A stretch of DNA of 64,000 nt from positions 744,001 to 808,000 of the forward strand of contig NZ_JAABOO010000001.1 of NCBI RefSeq assembly GCF_010671605.1. Direction: 5' to 3'. The notes beneath the pieces are model-generated. The model had not been told where the DNA came from, searched no databases, and saw nothing but the letters and a program-made list of their open reading frames with translations. Positions 8,880 to 17,841 of the stretch are shown piece by piece. Source of the DNA: Leptobacterium flavescens. GTDB taxonomy: Bacteria; Bacteroidota; Bacteroidia; Flavobacteriales; Flavobacteriaceae. A program made the translations under genes and the position numbers. Position 1 is the stretch's first letter, and the number at the start of each line of letters is the position of its first letter.

Positions 8880-10235
8880 TTATAACTTTCGTATTTCCTC
8901 CTTGAATTGTCTTCCGCGGTCTTCGTAATCCTCAAAGAGGTCGAAACTCGCACAGGCCGGAGACAGAAGCACTGTATCTCCTCTTTCTGCAAATTTGTAA
9001 GCCATTTTAACGGCTCCTTCCATGCTGGATGTTTCTGCAATGATATCGACTATATTCCCGAAGGATTCGATGATCTTTGAGTTGTCCAGCCCCAGGCATA
9101 TTACTGCTTTTACTTTTTCTCTTACCAGAGGTAAAAGCGGGCCATAATCATTCCCTTTATCCTGCCCCCCAACGATCCAAACAGTTGGAGTGGTCATACT
9201 TTCCAAAGCATAATATGTGGCATTCACATTGGTTGCTTTGGAGTCGTTAATGTACTGCACATTAAAAATCTTCAGCACTTTTTCAAGTCGATGCTCCACC
9301 CCGTGAAAGCTCTCCAGGCTCCTGCGAATGGTTTGCTTTCTGATGTTAATAAGGTGTGCGGCAGTAGATGCTGCCATAGCATTCTTAATGTTGTGCTTGC
9401 CTTCTAATGCTAATGTCTTTGTTGGCATAGTTAATTGTTCGTTAGCGATGTTTAATATTATATTTCCCTCTTTTAAGTACGCTCCGTTTTCTATCTTTTT
9501 CTCGATGGAAAAAGGCAATAATTTCGATTTTACGGGATGGTCTTCAAGCCATTGGGTTATTACCCGGTCATCTGCATCATAAATGAGGTAATCTTCCTCG
9601 GTCTGATTCATAGCGATCCTGAATTTGGATGCGATATAATTCTCAAACTTATTATCATACCTGTCCAGATGATCGGGAGTAATATTGGTAATGATGGCAA
9701 TGTGCGGTTTGAAATCTACGATTCCATCCAACTGAAAACTACTGATCTCCAGCACATAGTTCTTATGGTTGTTTTCCGCTACCATTTGCGCAAAACTGTC
9801 GCCGATATTCCCTGCCATTCCCACGTCTACTCCATCCTGACTTATCAGGTAGTGGGTAAGCATAGTGGTAGTGGTTTTCCCGTTACTTCCGGTAATTCCG
9901 ATGATCACAGCCTTTGTAAATGCGGATGCAAATTCGATCTCCGATATGACCGGAATTCCTTTCTCCCTTAGCTTTATTACCAAAGGAACAGTATCGGGTA
10001 TCCCCGGGCTTTTCATAACCAGGTCAGCATTCAGGATCCTACTCTCCGTATGCTGATTTTCTTCCCATTCAATCTCATTATTTTTAAGAACGTCTTTATA
10101 ATTTTCTTTGATAATTCCTCTGTCTGAAACAAAAACCTCAAATTTTTCTTTCTTCCCCAGGATAGCAGTTCCTACCCCGCTTTCACCCGCTCCGAGAATT
10201 ACCAGTCGTTTTTTTATTTTTGATTGACGACTCAC
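8880..10235 (-). CDS. murD: UDP-MurNAc-L-alanine--D-glutamate ligase MurD
   Basis: Adds D-glutamate to UDP-MurNAc-L-Ala. UDP-binding VILGAGESGVG is at residues 12-22, the P-loop GITGSNGKTTTT at 113-124, then NITPDHLDRY and NDSKATN. The apparent start is GTG at 10235 and gives a short lysine-rich lead (SRQSKIKK) that family members usually lack. These codons coincide with a heptad repeat, and the GTG overlaps by 4 bases (GTGA) the stop codon of a 33-codon upstream frame. The original start region may therefore have been rewritten by an insertion. No in-frame ATG is available near the conserved RLVILGAG. Confidence 0.95.
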   Translation of the reverse strand: MSRQSKIKKRLVILGAGESGVGTAILGKKEKFEVFVSDRGIIKENYKDVLKNNEIEWEENQHTESRILNADLVMKSPGIPDTVPLVIKLREKGIPVISEIEFASAFTKAVIIGITGSNGKTTTTMLTHYLISQDGVDVGMAGNIGDSFAQMVAENNHKNYVLEISSFQLDGIVDFKPHIAIITNITPDHLDRYDNKFENYIASKFRIAMNQTEEDYLIYDADDRVITQWLEDHPVKSKLLPFSIEKKIENGAYLKEGNIILNIANEQLTMPTKTLALEGKHNIKNAMAASTAAHLINIRKQTIRRSLESFHGVEHRLEKVLKIFNVQYINDSKATNVNATYYALESMTTPTVWIVGGQDKGNDYGPLLPLVREKVKAVICLGLDNSKIIESFGNIVDIIAETSSMEGAVKMAYKFAERGDTVLLSPACASFDLFEDYEDRGRQFKEEIRKL

Positions 10236-10248
10236 GATTGACGATTTC
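10221..10248. repeat. Heptad array, four units, at murD start
   Basis: Four 7-base units (tgattga, cgactca, cgattga, cgatttc) cover the stop codon of the small upstream frame and the GTG start of murD. They are phase-locked like the other arrays in the window. Confidence 0.5.
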
Positions 10249-10333
10249 TCATTGTTTTAATTGAAGCCACCATTATTGACAATAATTCGTTCGCTTCTAC
10301 CTTTAACCTTTCTATTTCCTTTCTTTCGATCAT
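10232..10333 (-). pseudogene. Possible C-terminal remnant of a four-helix-bundle protein gene
   Basis: A 33-codon ATG frame between mraY and murD encodes a charged helical peptide starting MIERKEIERLKVEANELL and ending SIKTMRNRQS. From memory this resembles the last helix of the Bacteroidota four-helix-bundle (23S rRNA intervening-sequence type) proteins; I could not align it. It is bracketed by heptad arrays, as is the intact four-helix gene at 50422-50775. Its TGA overlaps the murD GTG (GTGA), so if translated it could couple to murD. It may instead be a real small ORF. Confidence 0.4.
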
Positions 10334-10389
10334 ACATCTTACATCAACAATCGTAAATCAACAATCATAAATCGTATATCTATTATCTC
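10334..10389. repeat. Heptad array, eight units, downstream of mraY
   Basis: Eight contiguous 7-base units, every one with ATC at positions 3-5 (acatctt, acatcaa, caatcgt, aaatcaa, caatcat, aaatcgt, atatcta, ttatctc). The last unit covers the mraY stop codon at 10383-10385. The array runs downstream from that stop to the ATG of the small helical frame. Confidence 0.65.
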
Positions 10390-11618
10390 AATTTCAATGT
10401 CACTATAGTTGCAATTGCAAGCATGATCCCTATAATCCAGAACCTGGTCACTATCTTACTTTCGTGATATCCTTTCTTTTGATAGTGATGATGCAATGGC
10501 GACATCAGGAATATCCTTCTTCCTTCTCCGAATTTCTTCCTGGTATATTTAAAATAGCTCACTTGCAGCATGACCGACAGTACTTCTGCCATAAAGACTC
10601 CGCATAATACCGGGATAAGTAGCTCCTTTCGTACCGCGATAGCAATAACCGCTATGATCCCGCCAATCGTCAAGCTTCCCGTATCTCCCATAAAAACCTG
10701 TGCGGGATAGGTGTTATACCAGAGGAAACCTACCAGGCTCCCTACAAATGCAGCTATATAAACTGTTATTTCACCCACTCTGGGGATATACATGATATTC
10801 AGGTAATCGGAAAATATTATATTACCCGATACCCAGGCAAATATCCCCAGAGTAAGTACTATAATGGCCGAAGAGCCCGCGGCGAGGCCATCTATCCCAT
10901 CGGTTAAATTAGCTCCATTGGAAACAGCAGTTACAATAAAAATGACCAGGGGAATAAAAATGAGCCATGCATAATCCTTGGCATCCTTACTGATCCAGGA
11001 GATCAGATCGGCATAATCAAATTCGTTATTCTTTACAAAGGGAATCGTAGTCTTAGTTGACTTTTCCTCCGATTTAAATTCTCTTTCCGCCGGGCCATTC
11101 ACAATGATCTCCTGCTGAGTAACCGGATTCGTCAATTCTTCCCTGACAGTTACCTCGGGATGAAAATACAGGGTAGCACCAACAATTACTCCGAGGCCAA
11201 CCTGACCCAGTACTTTAAATTTCCCTTGCAGACCGGCTTTATCCTTTTTAAATATTTTGATATAATCGTCTATAAATCCGATAATCCCCATCCAAACCGT
11301 GGTAATTATCAACAGAATAGTATAAATATTGTCTAACCTGGCTACGAGTAACACAGGAATTAGTGTTGAGAGGATTATAATAAGTCCTCCCATGGTAGGA
11401 GTACCGGCTTTTTCATTTTGCCCCTCCAGCCCAAGATCTCTTACCGTTTCTCCAACCTGTTTTTTTCTCAGAAAAAGGATGATCCTCTTTCCGTAAATAG
11501 TAGAAATAAGCAATGACAGAATAATGGCCATAGCCGCCCTGAAGGAGATAAACTGAAACAGTCCCGCCCCCGGTATCTGATAATGCTTTTCTAAATATTC
11601 AAACAAATAATATAACAT
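10383..11618 (-). CDS. mraY: Phospho-N-acetylmuramoyl-pentapeptide transferase MraY
   Basis: Polytopic inner-membrane enzyme that moves phospho-MurNAc-pentapeptide from UDP to undecaprenyl phosphate, making lipid I. Motifs: TPTMGGL near residue 74, the acidic [25 protein letters not shown], and the histidine loop [12 protein letters not shown]. It has 411 residues against about 360 in E. coli. The extra part is a hydrophilic insertion (about residues 155-205, [10 protein letters not shown] through KNNEFDY) typical of Bacteroidota MraY. It lies 44 bp after murE and 147 bp before murD, the widest gap inside the cluster. Confidence 0.97.
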   Translation of the reverse strand: MLYYLFEYLEKHYQIPGAGLFQFISFRAAMAIILSLLISTIYGKRIILFLRKKQVGETVRDLGLEGQNEKAGTPTMGGLIIILSTLIPVLLVARLDNIYTILLIITTVWMGIIGFIDDYIKIFKKDKAGLQGKFKVLGQVGLGVIVGATLYFHPEVTVREELTNPVTQQEIIVNGPAEREFKSEEKSTKTTIPFVKNNEFDYADLISWISKDAKDYAWLIFIPLVIFIVTAVSNGANLTDGIDGLAAGSSAIIVLTLGIFAWVSGNIIFSDYLNIMYIPRVGEITVYIAAFVGSLVGFLWYNTYPAQVFMGDTGSLTIGGIIAVIAIAVRKELLIPVLCGVFMAEVLSVMLQVSYFKYTRKKFGEGRRIFLMSPLHHHYQKKGYHESKIVTRFWIIGIMLAIATIVTLKLR

Positions 11619-11662
11619 CTAGTTGGTTTTAGTTCCGGAAATTGATTCCCGGATTGGTTTTG

Positions 11663-13126
11663 TTATTTCTTCAGTTGGTTTAAAAATTCTCTAACTATTT
11701 TAAAATCATCAAAATCCTTTCGCTTTCCCTTAACTTCCTGGTAGGTCTCATGACCTTTCCCGGCAATCAGGATAATATCTTTGTTTCCCGCTAACTGACA
11801 GGCTGTTTTTATAGCCTGTTTCCTGTCGGTGATCGACATGGTCTTTTTAAAATTCTGAGGTTCTACGCCGCCTTCCATCTCTTCGATAATAACTTCCGGA
11901 TCCTCACTCCTGGGGTTATCGGAAGTAAAAATTGCTTTTGTACTCAGACTGGAAGCAATGTTTGCCATTAAGGGACGCTTTGTCTTATCGCGATCTCCCC
12001 CGCATCCTACCACGGTAATTAGCTCTTCGTTCCCTGTTCTGATATTATTAATGGTATTCAGGACATTTTTCAAGGCATCCGGTGTGTGTGCGTAATCGAC
12101 AATAGCCGTGATCAGCGTATCCGAAATAAAATACTGGAACCTCCCGTCCACACTCTCCAATTCGCTGATATGCCTTAGTGTTTCCATCTTTTCCAAACCA
12201 AGCAGGTCTGCAGTAGCATAAACAGACAACAGGTTATACGCATTGAATACTCCTATCAGTTTAGACCACATTTCGTTATCATCCAGCTTCAGCAGAAGTC
12301 CGGTAAATTGGTTTTCCAGGACATTTGCCTTGTAATCGGCATAGGTTTTCAGGGCATAAGTGTGTTTTTTGGCCCTAGTATTCTGTATCATTACCAGCCC
12401 GTTCTTATCATCTGCATTAACAAGTGCAAAAGCGTCTTTAGGCAGCTGGTCAAAAAATATTTTCTTTACATCCCTGTATTCGGCAAAACTTTTATGATAA
12501 TCCAGGTGATCGTGACTGAGATTGGTAAAAATGCCTCCGGCAAAGCGGAGTCCTTCCGTTCTCTTCTGATGTATCCCGTGAGAGCTCACTTCCATAAAAC
12601 AGAACTCTACCCCCGCATCATTCATCATTTTCAGGTATTTGTTGATGGTAAGCGAGTCCGGAGTGGTATGCGTGGCTTTGTACTCCTTATCATCTACCAG
12701 GATCTTTACGGTAGATAAAAGCCCCACCTTATAACCTGCTTTTTTAAACAACTGATACAGCAAAGAGGTAATAGTTGTTTTCCCATTGGTTCCGGTCACC
12801 CCGATCAATTTGAGGTTTGCAGAAGGGTTTTCATAATAGTTAGCCGCCATATGTGCCAAAGCACTCTGCGTTTCTTTTACCTCCACATAGGTAACCCCGT
12901 TAACGATCTGTTCCGGTAATTTTTCACAGATCACAGCTATAGCGCCTGCATTTATTGCTTTTTCAATAAAATCATGCCCGTCTACCACAGTTCCCCTGAT
13001 CGCAACAAAAACATCATTCAGGCTCACCGATCTCGAATCGAAATGAATTTCATTCACAGAAACCAGGGTGCTCCCGGTTACCGAGTTGATGTTTACCTTA
13101 TATAATATGTCCTTTAGCATTGTCAT
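11663..13126 (-). CDS. murE: UDP-MurNAc-tripeptide synthetase MurE (meso-DAP type)
   Basis: Adds the third stem amino acid to UDP-MurNAc-dipeptide. The P-loop GVTGTNGKTTITS is near residues 110-122, TTPDS near 155. The specificity motif DNPR at residues 403-406, followed by SEDP, is the form associated with meso-diaminopimelate rather than lysine, so this organism should have DAP-type peptidoglycan. The ATG overlaps the ftsI stop by 4 bp; a second in-frame ATG two codons on (13120) is equally usable. Confidence 0.96.
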   Translation of the reverse strand: MTMLKDILYKVNINSVTGSTLVSVNEIHFDSRSVSLNDVFVAIRGTVVDGHDFIEKAINAGAIAVICEKLPEQIVNGVTYVEVKETQSALAHMAANYYENPSANLKLIGVTGTNGKTTITSLLYQLFKKAGYKVGLLSTVKILVDDKEYKATHTTPDSLTINKYLKMMNDAGVEFCFMEVSSHGIHQKRTEGLRFAGGIFTNLSHDHLDYHKSFAEYRDVKKIFFDQLPKDAFALVNADDKNGLVMIQNTRAKKHTYALKTYADYKANVLENQFTGLLLKLDDNEMWSKLIGVFNAYNLLSVYATADLLGLEKMETLRHISELESVDGRFQYFISDTLITAIVDYAHTPDALKNVLNTINNIRTGNEELITVVGCGGDRDKTKRPLMANIASSLSTKAIFTSDNPRSEDPEVIIEEMEGGVEPQNFKKTMSITDRKQAIKTACQLAGNKDIILIAGKGHETYQEVKGKRKDFDDFKIVREFLNQLKK

Positions 13127-15129
13127 GATAACTTCAATACAATGGTTGCGTTCGATTCTATTTTTTTACCTGGCTGAAGGGATTGTTCCTTCACTTTTCC
13201 GTTACCGTTAACTTTTACCCTAAGCCCCATATTTTCCAGGAGAGAAATGGCATCCATCCCGCTCATCCCTTTAACATTAGGGATCACCGTATAATTTTTC
13301 TGGGCCTTAGCGTAATAGGCTTTATAATTTTCTTCCAGCTTCTCTTCAACAGTATCCACTTCATCTACCGTATCGATCAGCGGGGAGTTGGTGTATATTT
13401 TTTGTGCTACAGCCTTAAAAACAGGCCCGGAAACATCTGCTCCGTAATATCCTTTCTTTTTGTCCGGTTCATGGATCACCACGATACAGGAGTACTTTGG
13501 GTTTTCCGCCGGAAAATAGCCGGCAAAAGTAGATATATACTGTAGTTTATTCTCTTTGGAAGCATAGTCCTTCTGACAGGTTCCTGTCTTCCCCGCCATT
13601 GAAAAATTAGGGGAATAAAGGTCATGTCCTGTCCCGTGTTTTTTCTCCACTACATTCCTCATCATCTGCTTCACTTTACCTATAGTGCTTTTGGAACAGA
13701 TAGAAGGGTTAATGACCTCTCTGTCGAACTTCATGATCGTTTTATTCCATTCCTTAACCTCTTTGATAAGCCTGGGCTTTACCATTTCGCCATCGTTGGC
13801 TATCGCATTGTAAAAAGTAAGTGTCTGTAGGGGGGTAAGAGACACTTCGTAACCATAAGCCATCCACTGGAGAGAGATACCACTCCACCCTTTTTTATTT
13901 GGGTGCGGGATGTAGGGGTTTCCCTCTCCTATAATAGGTAAGTCTAATTTTTTATTCAGCCCCATATTGTAAAGGCGGTTTACAAATTTTTCGGGGTTCT
14001 TTTTGTAAAAACTATCGATCATTTTTACTACCCCGGTATTGGAGGAGACCTCAAAGGCCTTTGATGCTGTTATTTTCCCGTAACCCCTTCTGTTGGAATC
14101 ACGCACTTTATATTTTTTAAAGAAAGTAAGTACACCGTTTCCGGTATCTACAATATCACTGGTATCTATTACTTTATCTTCCAGAGCAGCCACCATGGTC
14201 ATCAGCTTAAAAGTCGAACCGGGCTCATGAGATTCTCCCACGGCATAATTCAGGCGCTCGTAATAATTACCTTCCTTGTTCACACCCAGATTAGAGATTG
14301 CTTTTATCTCTCCGGTCTTAACCTCCATCACCACTACCGTACCGTGGTCTGCCTCATATTTCTGCAACTGCTCCATTAACGCGTGATGCGCTATATCCTG
14401 GATATTGATATCTATGGTAGAGATCACATCATAACCGTCTTTAGGCTCTACCTCATTATCTCCACTGATAGGTTTCCACTGTCCTTTGGCGATCTTTTGC
14501 TTTAATCGCTTTCCTTCCCTTCCTCTGAGGTATTGTCCGAAAGCGCCTTCCAGGCCAACTCTGGTTACATATCCGTTTTCATCAAATCGCTCATAACCCA
14601 CACTTCGTTCGGCTATTTTCCCTAAAGGATGCTCTCTTACCGTGCGCTGTTCCACAATAATCCCACCTTTATAAGGCCCCATACTAAAGAGCGGAAAGGA
14701 TTTGATCTTTGTATATTCTGAGTATCCCAGGTTCCTGCGGATAAGGAGATATCTGTTTCTTGTGTTTCTTGCCTTTCGTAAAGTATTCTGATAGAAAGAA
14801 GAAGGCTTATCAAACATCATCGACAGGGAGTCGGATAATGCCTTAAGATTCTTTTCGAAGTTCTTCTTGCTGGGTGCCACGGCATCAAAACGTATATCGT
14901 AACGCGTTACCGAAGTGGCCAGTAAACTCCCGTCATCGGAATACAGATTTCCGCGATTGGGTTGTATCGTAAAGTTTTTGATTGTTCTCTCCTTGGCGAG
15001 TTCTTTGTATTTATCGCCTTCGGCCATCTGGATATAAACGAGCTTCCCGACTACCGCAAGAGCGAACAAAAACATACATCCCGCAACAAAATACAATCTG
15101 TTTAATATGTTTTTCTCCTGTATTGGCAT
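13123..15129 (-). CDS. ftsI: Septal transpeptidase FtsI (class B PBP with PASTA domain)
   Basis: Cross-links septal peptidoglycan in the periplasm. One N-terminal membrane helix (LYFVAGCMFLFALAVVGKLVYI) is followed by a dimerisation domain and the transpeptidase domain with active-site STFK (S305, K308), SSN (362-364) and KTG (514-516). Residues from about 610 (YTVIPNVKGM onward) form a single PASTA domain. The protein has 668 residues; Gram-negative FtsI usually lacks PASTA, but it is common in Bacteroidota. It lies between ftsL (4-bp gap) and murE (4-bp overlap). Confidence 0.96.
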   Translation of the reverse strand: MPIQEKNILNRLYFVAGCMFLFALAVVGKLVYIQMAEGDKYKELAKERTIKNFTIQPNRGNLYSDDGSLLATSVTRYDIRFDAVAPSKKNFEKNLKALSDSLSMMFDKPSSFYQNTLRKARNTRNRYLLIRRNLGYSEYTKIKSFPLFSMGPYKGGIIVEQRTVREHPLGKIAERSVGYERFDENGYVTRVGLEGAFGQYLRGREGKRLKQKIAKGQWKPISGDNEVEPKDGYDVISTIDINIQDIAHHALMEQLQKYEADHGTVVVMEVKTGEIKAISNLGVNKEGNYYERLNYAVGESHEPGSTFKLMTMVAALEDKVIDTSDIVDTGNGVLTFFKKYKVRDSNRRGYGKITASKAFEVSSNTGVVKMIDSFYKKNPEKFVNRLYNMGLNKKLDLPIIGEGNPYIPHPNKKGWSGISLQWMAYGYEVSLTPLQTLTFYNAIANDGEMVKPRLIKEVKEWNKTIMKFDREVINPSICSKSTIGKVKQMMRNVVEKKHGTGHDLYSPNFSMAGKTGTCQKDYASKENKLQYISTFAGYFPAENPKYSCIVVIHEPDKKKGYYGADVSGPVFKAVAQKIYTNSPLIDTVDEVDTVEEKLEENYKAYYAKAQKNYTVIPNVKGMSGMDAISLLENMGLRVKVNGNGKVKEQSLQPGKKIESNATIVLKLS

Positions 15130-15133
15130 AGCC

Positions 15134-15448
15134 TTATTTACTCGATATTTTTATTTTTTTAGGCGGGACCACTGACGGAGACAATCCTTTCTCCTTCAGG
15201 CTTTCCGTTACGGTGGATTCCAGTTTTAATTTCTGGAGTTCCGACCTGGTATCTACAAACTCACTCCGCAGTTCCTGAACATCTTCATTGAGTTCTGCAA
15301 TCCCTATCACTTTTTTATCAATGCTATGGGCACTTGCGATCATGAGGACAGCCAATGAAGACACAAAAAGAATAAAACGCCAGTTCTTGATCGAATCATC
15401 ACTGATCAAAAACCTACCCTTTAATATTCCGATTATACTCTCTCTCAT
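15134..15448 (-). CDS. ftsL: FtsL-like cell division protein
   Basis: A 104-residue bitopic protein: a short cytoplasmic part, one membrane helix (WRFILFVSSLAVLMIASAHSI), and a periplasmic heptad-patterned coiled coil (about 55-90, LNEDVQELRSEFVDTRSELQKL). This is the FtsL/DivIC architecture that partners FtsB, FtsQ and the FtsW-FtsI synthase. Sequence similarity in FtsL is minimal, so the call rests on topology, size and position between rsmH and ftsI. ATG overlaps the rsmH stop by 4 bp. Confidence 0.85.
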   Translation of the reverse strand: MRESIIGILKGRFLISDDSIKNWRFILFVSSLAVLMIASAHSIDKKVIGIAELNEDVQELRSEFVDTRSELQKLKLESTVTESLKEKGLSPSVVPPKKIKISSK

Positions 15449-16350
15449 AATTTTTCTGCTATCCTTAATTTTGCGCTTCTGGCCCTGTTATTAATTTCAA
15501 TTTCTTCTTTAGAAGGAACTATCAGATTTCCGATCTTCTTAAAAGGAACATCTACGTTTCCAAAAAAATCCTTTTCCGGTTGCCCTTCAAACATTCCATC
15601 CCTGATAAATCGTTTTACCAATCTATCCTCCAGGGAGTGATAGCTAATCAGACTAAGTCTTCCGCCTTTATTAAGCAGATCTGGGGTCTGTAATAAAAAC
15701 TCTTTCAGTACGGCTATCTCCTGATTAACTTCAATCCGGATAGCCTGGTAGATCTGGGCAAGAACCTTATGCTCTTTAAACTTTGGGAGAAAACGCGCTA
15801 TAACTTCCTTGAGCTGCTCAGACGTTTTGATCGGTCGTTCTCTTGCCTCCACAATACGTCTTGCAATCGCTCCGGCGTTTCTCAACTCTCCATACAAACT
15901 CAGCACGCGCTTCAGATCTTCTTCTTCATATTCATTCACCACATGATAAGCGGAAAGCTCACTTTTCTGGTTCATTCTCATATCCAGATCGGCTTCAAAA
16001 CGGGTTGAAAACCCTCTGTCTGCCACATCAAACTGATGAGAGGACACTCCGAAATCACCAAGGATCCCATCTACCTTTTTTATGCCATAGAACTTTAAAT
16101 ATCTTTTTATGAACCTGAAATTTTCAGGTATCAGTGTAAAACGATCATCATCAATTGCATTTGCCTGCGCATCTTCATCCTGATCAAAAGCGATCAACCT
16201 TCCTTCGTCTCCCAGCCTGCTTAAAATTTCTCTGGAATGCCCTCCTCCACCAAAAGTCACATCAACATACACCCCATCCTCTTTAACCGCCAGGCCATCT
16301 ACGGTTTCCTTTAACAATACCGGATTATGGTAACTCGATCTCATCATCAC
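15445..16350 (-). CDS. rsmH: 16S rRNA (cytosine1402-N4)-methyltransferase RsmH
   Basis: S-adenosylmethionine-dependent enzyme that methylates N4 of C1402 in 16S rRNA near the P site. The SAM-binding loop VDVTFGGGGHSREIL is near residues 28-42; FGVSSHQFDVADRGFS and YHSLEDRLVKRF are further family signatures. The 301-residue length is typical. Three consecutive ATGs (16350, 16347, 16344) begin inside the 3' end of mraZ, giving a 20-26 bp overlap. Confidence 0.97.
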   Translation of the reverse strand: MMMRSSYHNPVLLKETVDGLAVKEDGVYVDVTFGGGGHSREILSRLGDEGRLIAFDQDEDAQANAIDDDRFTLIPENFRFIKRYLKFYGIKKVDGILGDFGVSSHQFDVADRGFSTRFEADLDMRMNQKSELSAYHVVNEYEEEDLKRVLSLYGELRNAGAIARRIVEARERPIKTSEQLKEVIARFLPKFKEHKVLAQIYQAIRIEVNQEIAVLKEFLLQTPDLLNKGGRLSLISYHSLEDRLVKRFIRDGMFEGQPEKDFFGNVDVPFKKIGNLIVPSKEEIEINNRARSAKLRIAEKL

Positions 16351-16792
16351 CTCCCATTACTTCTTCAGCCAGATCGGCAAAATCAACAGTTGCATCATCG
16401 ATTGCCTGCTCGTACTTGGTCTTATCCCAAACCTCAATAATGTTTATGGCAGACGACAAGACTATTTCCTTGGTGATGTCTGCAAAACCGATCAGGTCTT
16501 TCGGGATCAGCAATCTTCCGGTTGTATCCACCTCTACAACTTTAACCCCCGCAGTAAAGCGCCTGATAAAGTCGTTGTTCTTCTTCTTAAAGCGATTCAG
16601 CTTGTTTACTTTCTGCATCAGGGCGTTCCACTCATCCATCGGATACAATTCGAGGCAGGGCTGAAAAACAGCACGCTTCAACACAAATCCTTTTTGGAGG
16701 ATCGGTGTCAGCTGATTTTTCAGAGCCACGGGAATCATTACCCTCCCTTTGGCATCTGCTTTACACTCATATGTCCCGATGAAATTGTTCAT
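16325..16792 (-). CDS. mraZ: Transcriptional regulator MraZ
   Basis: DNA-binding ring-forming regulator that controls its own operon in other bacteria. Two SpoVT-AbrB repeats are visible: GTYECKADAKGRVMIPVAL near residues 5-23 and EVDTTGRLLIPKDLIGFA near 86-103. I start at the ATG at 16792 (MNNFIGTYECKADAKGR) because the family begins a few residues before this motif; the frame extends to 16846 but that stretch lies in the promoter. The length is 155 residues. First gene of the division cluster, directly downstream of three 10-bp repeats that should be its operator. Confidence 0.95.
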   Translation of the reverse strand: MNNFIGTYECKADAKGRVMIPVALKNQLTPILQKGFVLKRAVFQPCLELYPMDEWNALMQKVNKLNRFKKKNNDFIRRFTAGVKVVEVDTTGRLLIPKDLIGFADITKEIVLSSAINIIEVWDKTKYEQAIDDATVDFADLAEEVMGGDDEIELP

Positions 16793-16822
16793 GGATCCTA
16801 ATACACAATTCTCTTTAATTTT

Positions 16823-16866
16823 CAAATATATGGAAATATTTACCACATTTTACCACATTTTACCAC
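16823..16866 (-). promoter_or_regulatory. mraZ promoter with three MraZ operator repeats
   Basis: On the minus strand GTGGTAAAAT, GTGGTAAAAT and GTGGTAAATA follow each other with an exact 10-bp period (plus-strand taccac at 16841, 16851, 16861). A perfect -7 box TATATTTG lies just downstream (16823-16830). No consensus -33 element is present; its expected place (about 16850) falls inside the repeats. MraZ rings are known to bind short direct repeats spaced one helical turn apart, so autorepression by occluding the -33 region is the natural reading. Confidence 0.8.
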
Positions 16867-17030
16867 TTTGTTGATAAGTTTTAGCATTTCTCGGATAAAA
16901 TGCATAAAAGACAGTGATTTTCAGCCTGTTAAAAAGTGGATTATTGGAGTTAAGAAAATTCTGTTTTACCCGACTAAATGGGCTTTAAGACGGTATTTTA
17001 TAAAAATGAATTATATAATAATGAAATGCC

Positions 17031-17038
17031 TATATTTG
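17031..17038 (+). promoter_or_regulatory. -7 promoter box of the alpha/beta hydrolase gene
   Basis: TATATTTG matches TAnnTTTG exactly, 29 bases before the ATG at 17067. No TTTG is found at the -33 spacing, so the promoter call is partial. Confidence 0.45.
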
Positions 17039-17066
17039 TTTTTTTTAGAACTAGAACTAACCGTTA

Positions 17067-17831
17067 ATGGTACACAACATAAAGAAGGAAAGTAAATTCA
17101 GTTATCTGGAAATGGGAGAAGGCACACCTATGATCATTCTTCATGGTCTAATGGGTGGTTTAAGTAACTTTGACGGAGTAACAAGCTACTTTTCCGAAAG
17201 GAATTACAAGGTGCTCATCCCCGAATTACCTATCTACACAATGTCACTGCTTAAGACCAATGTCAAAAGCTTTGCAAAATACCTCGAACAGTTTATTGAA
17301 TTCAAAGAACTGGACGAAGTAATTCTACTTGGAAACTCACTCGGAGGTCATATAGGTCTTCTTCATACCAAACTTTTTTCAGAAAAGGTTAAAGCCCTAG
17401 TTATTACAGGGAGTTCCGGCCTTTATGAAAGCGCCATGGGAAGCAGTTATCCGAGGCGCGGAGATTATGAAGTGATCAAAAAGAAGGCCCAGGATGTGTT
17501 TTACAATCCTGAAATGGCTACCAAGGAAATAGTAGATGAAGTTTATGCTACGGTAAACGACCGTAACAAACTGATAAAAACGCTGGCTATTGCCAAAAGT
17601 GCTATCCGGCATAATATGGCAAAAGACCTGCCTTCCATGAATACTCCTACCTGCATTATCTGGGGAAAGAACGATACGGTTACTCCTCCGAATGTTGCAG
17701 AGGAATTTCACAGTTTACTACCGGATTCTGATCTTTACTGGATTGATGAATGCGGGCATGCTCCTATGATGGAACATCCGGAGACCTTTAATACTCTTCT
17801 GGATGCCTGGTTGAAGAAGCGGGATTTCTAA
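17067..17831 (+). CDS. Alpha/beta fold hydrolase
   Basis: A 254-residue single-domain alpha/beta hydrolase. The oxyanion loop LHGLMGGLSNF is near residues 25-35, the nucleophile elbow GNSLGGH near 93-99 with serine at 95, an acid in WGKNDTVTP near 200-208, and the catalytic histidine in DECGHAPMMEHPE. Substrate cannot be told from sequence; hydrolysis of a small ester or C-C bond is possible. It sits between the divergent mraZ promoter and engB (10 bp upstream of it), a common arrangement in Flavobacteriaceae that does not reveal its role. Confidence 0.85.
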   Translation: MVHNIKKESKFSYLEMGEGTPMIILHGLMGGLSNFDGVTSYFSERNYKVLIPELPIYTMSLLKTNVKSFAKYLEQFIEFKELDEVILLGNSLGGHIGLLHTKLFSEKVKALVITGSSGLYESAMGSSYPRRGDYEVIKKKAQDVFYNPEMATKEIVDEVYATVNDRNKLIKTLAIAKSAIRHNMAKDLPSMNTPTCIIWGKNDTVTPPNVAEEFHSLLPDSDLYWIDECGHAPMMEHPETFNTLLDAWLKKRDF

Positions 17832-17841
17832 AAATTCGCCT

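Noticed and set aside
16793-16846. N-terminal extension of mraZ to the ATG at 16846
   Set aside because: The extra 18 codons cover the -7 box and abut the operator repeats, and the MraZ family starts just before GTYECKADAKGR.
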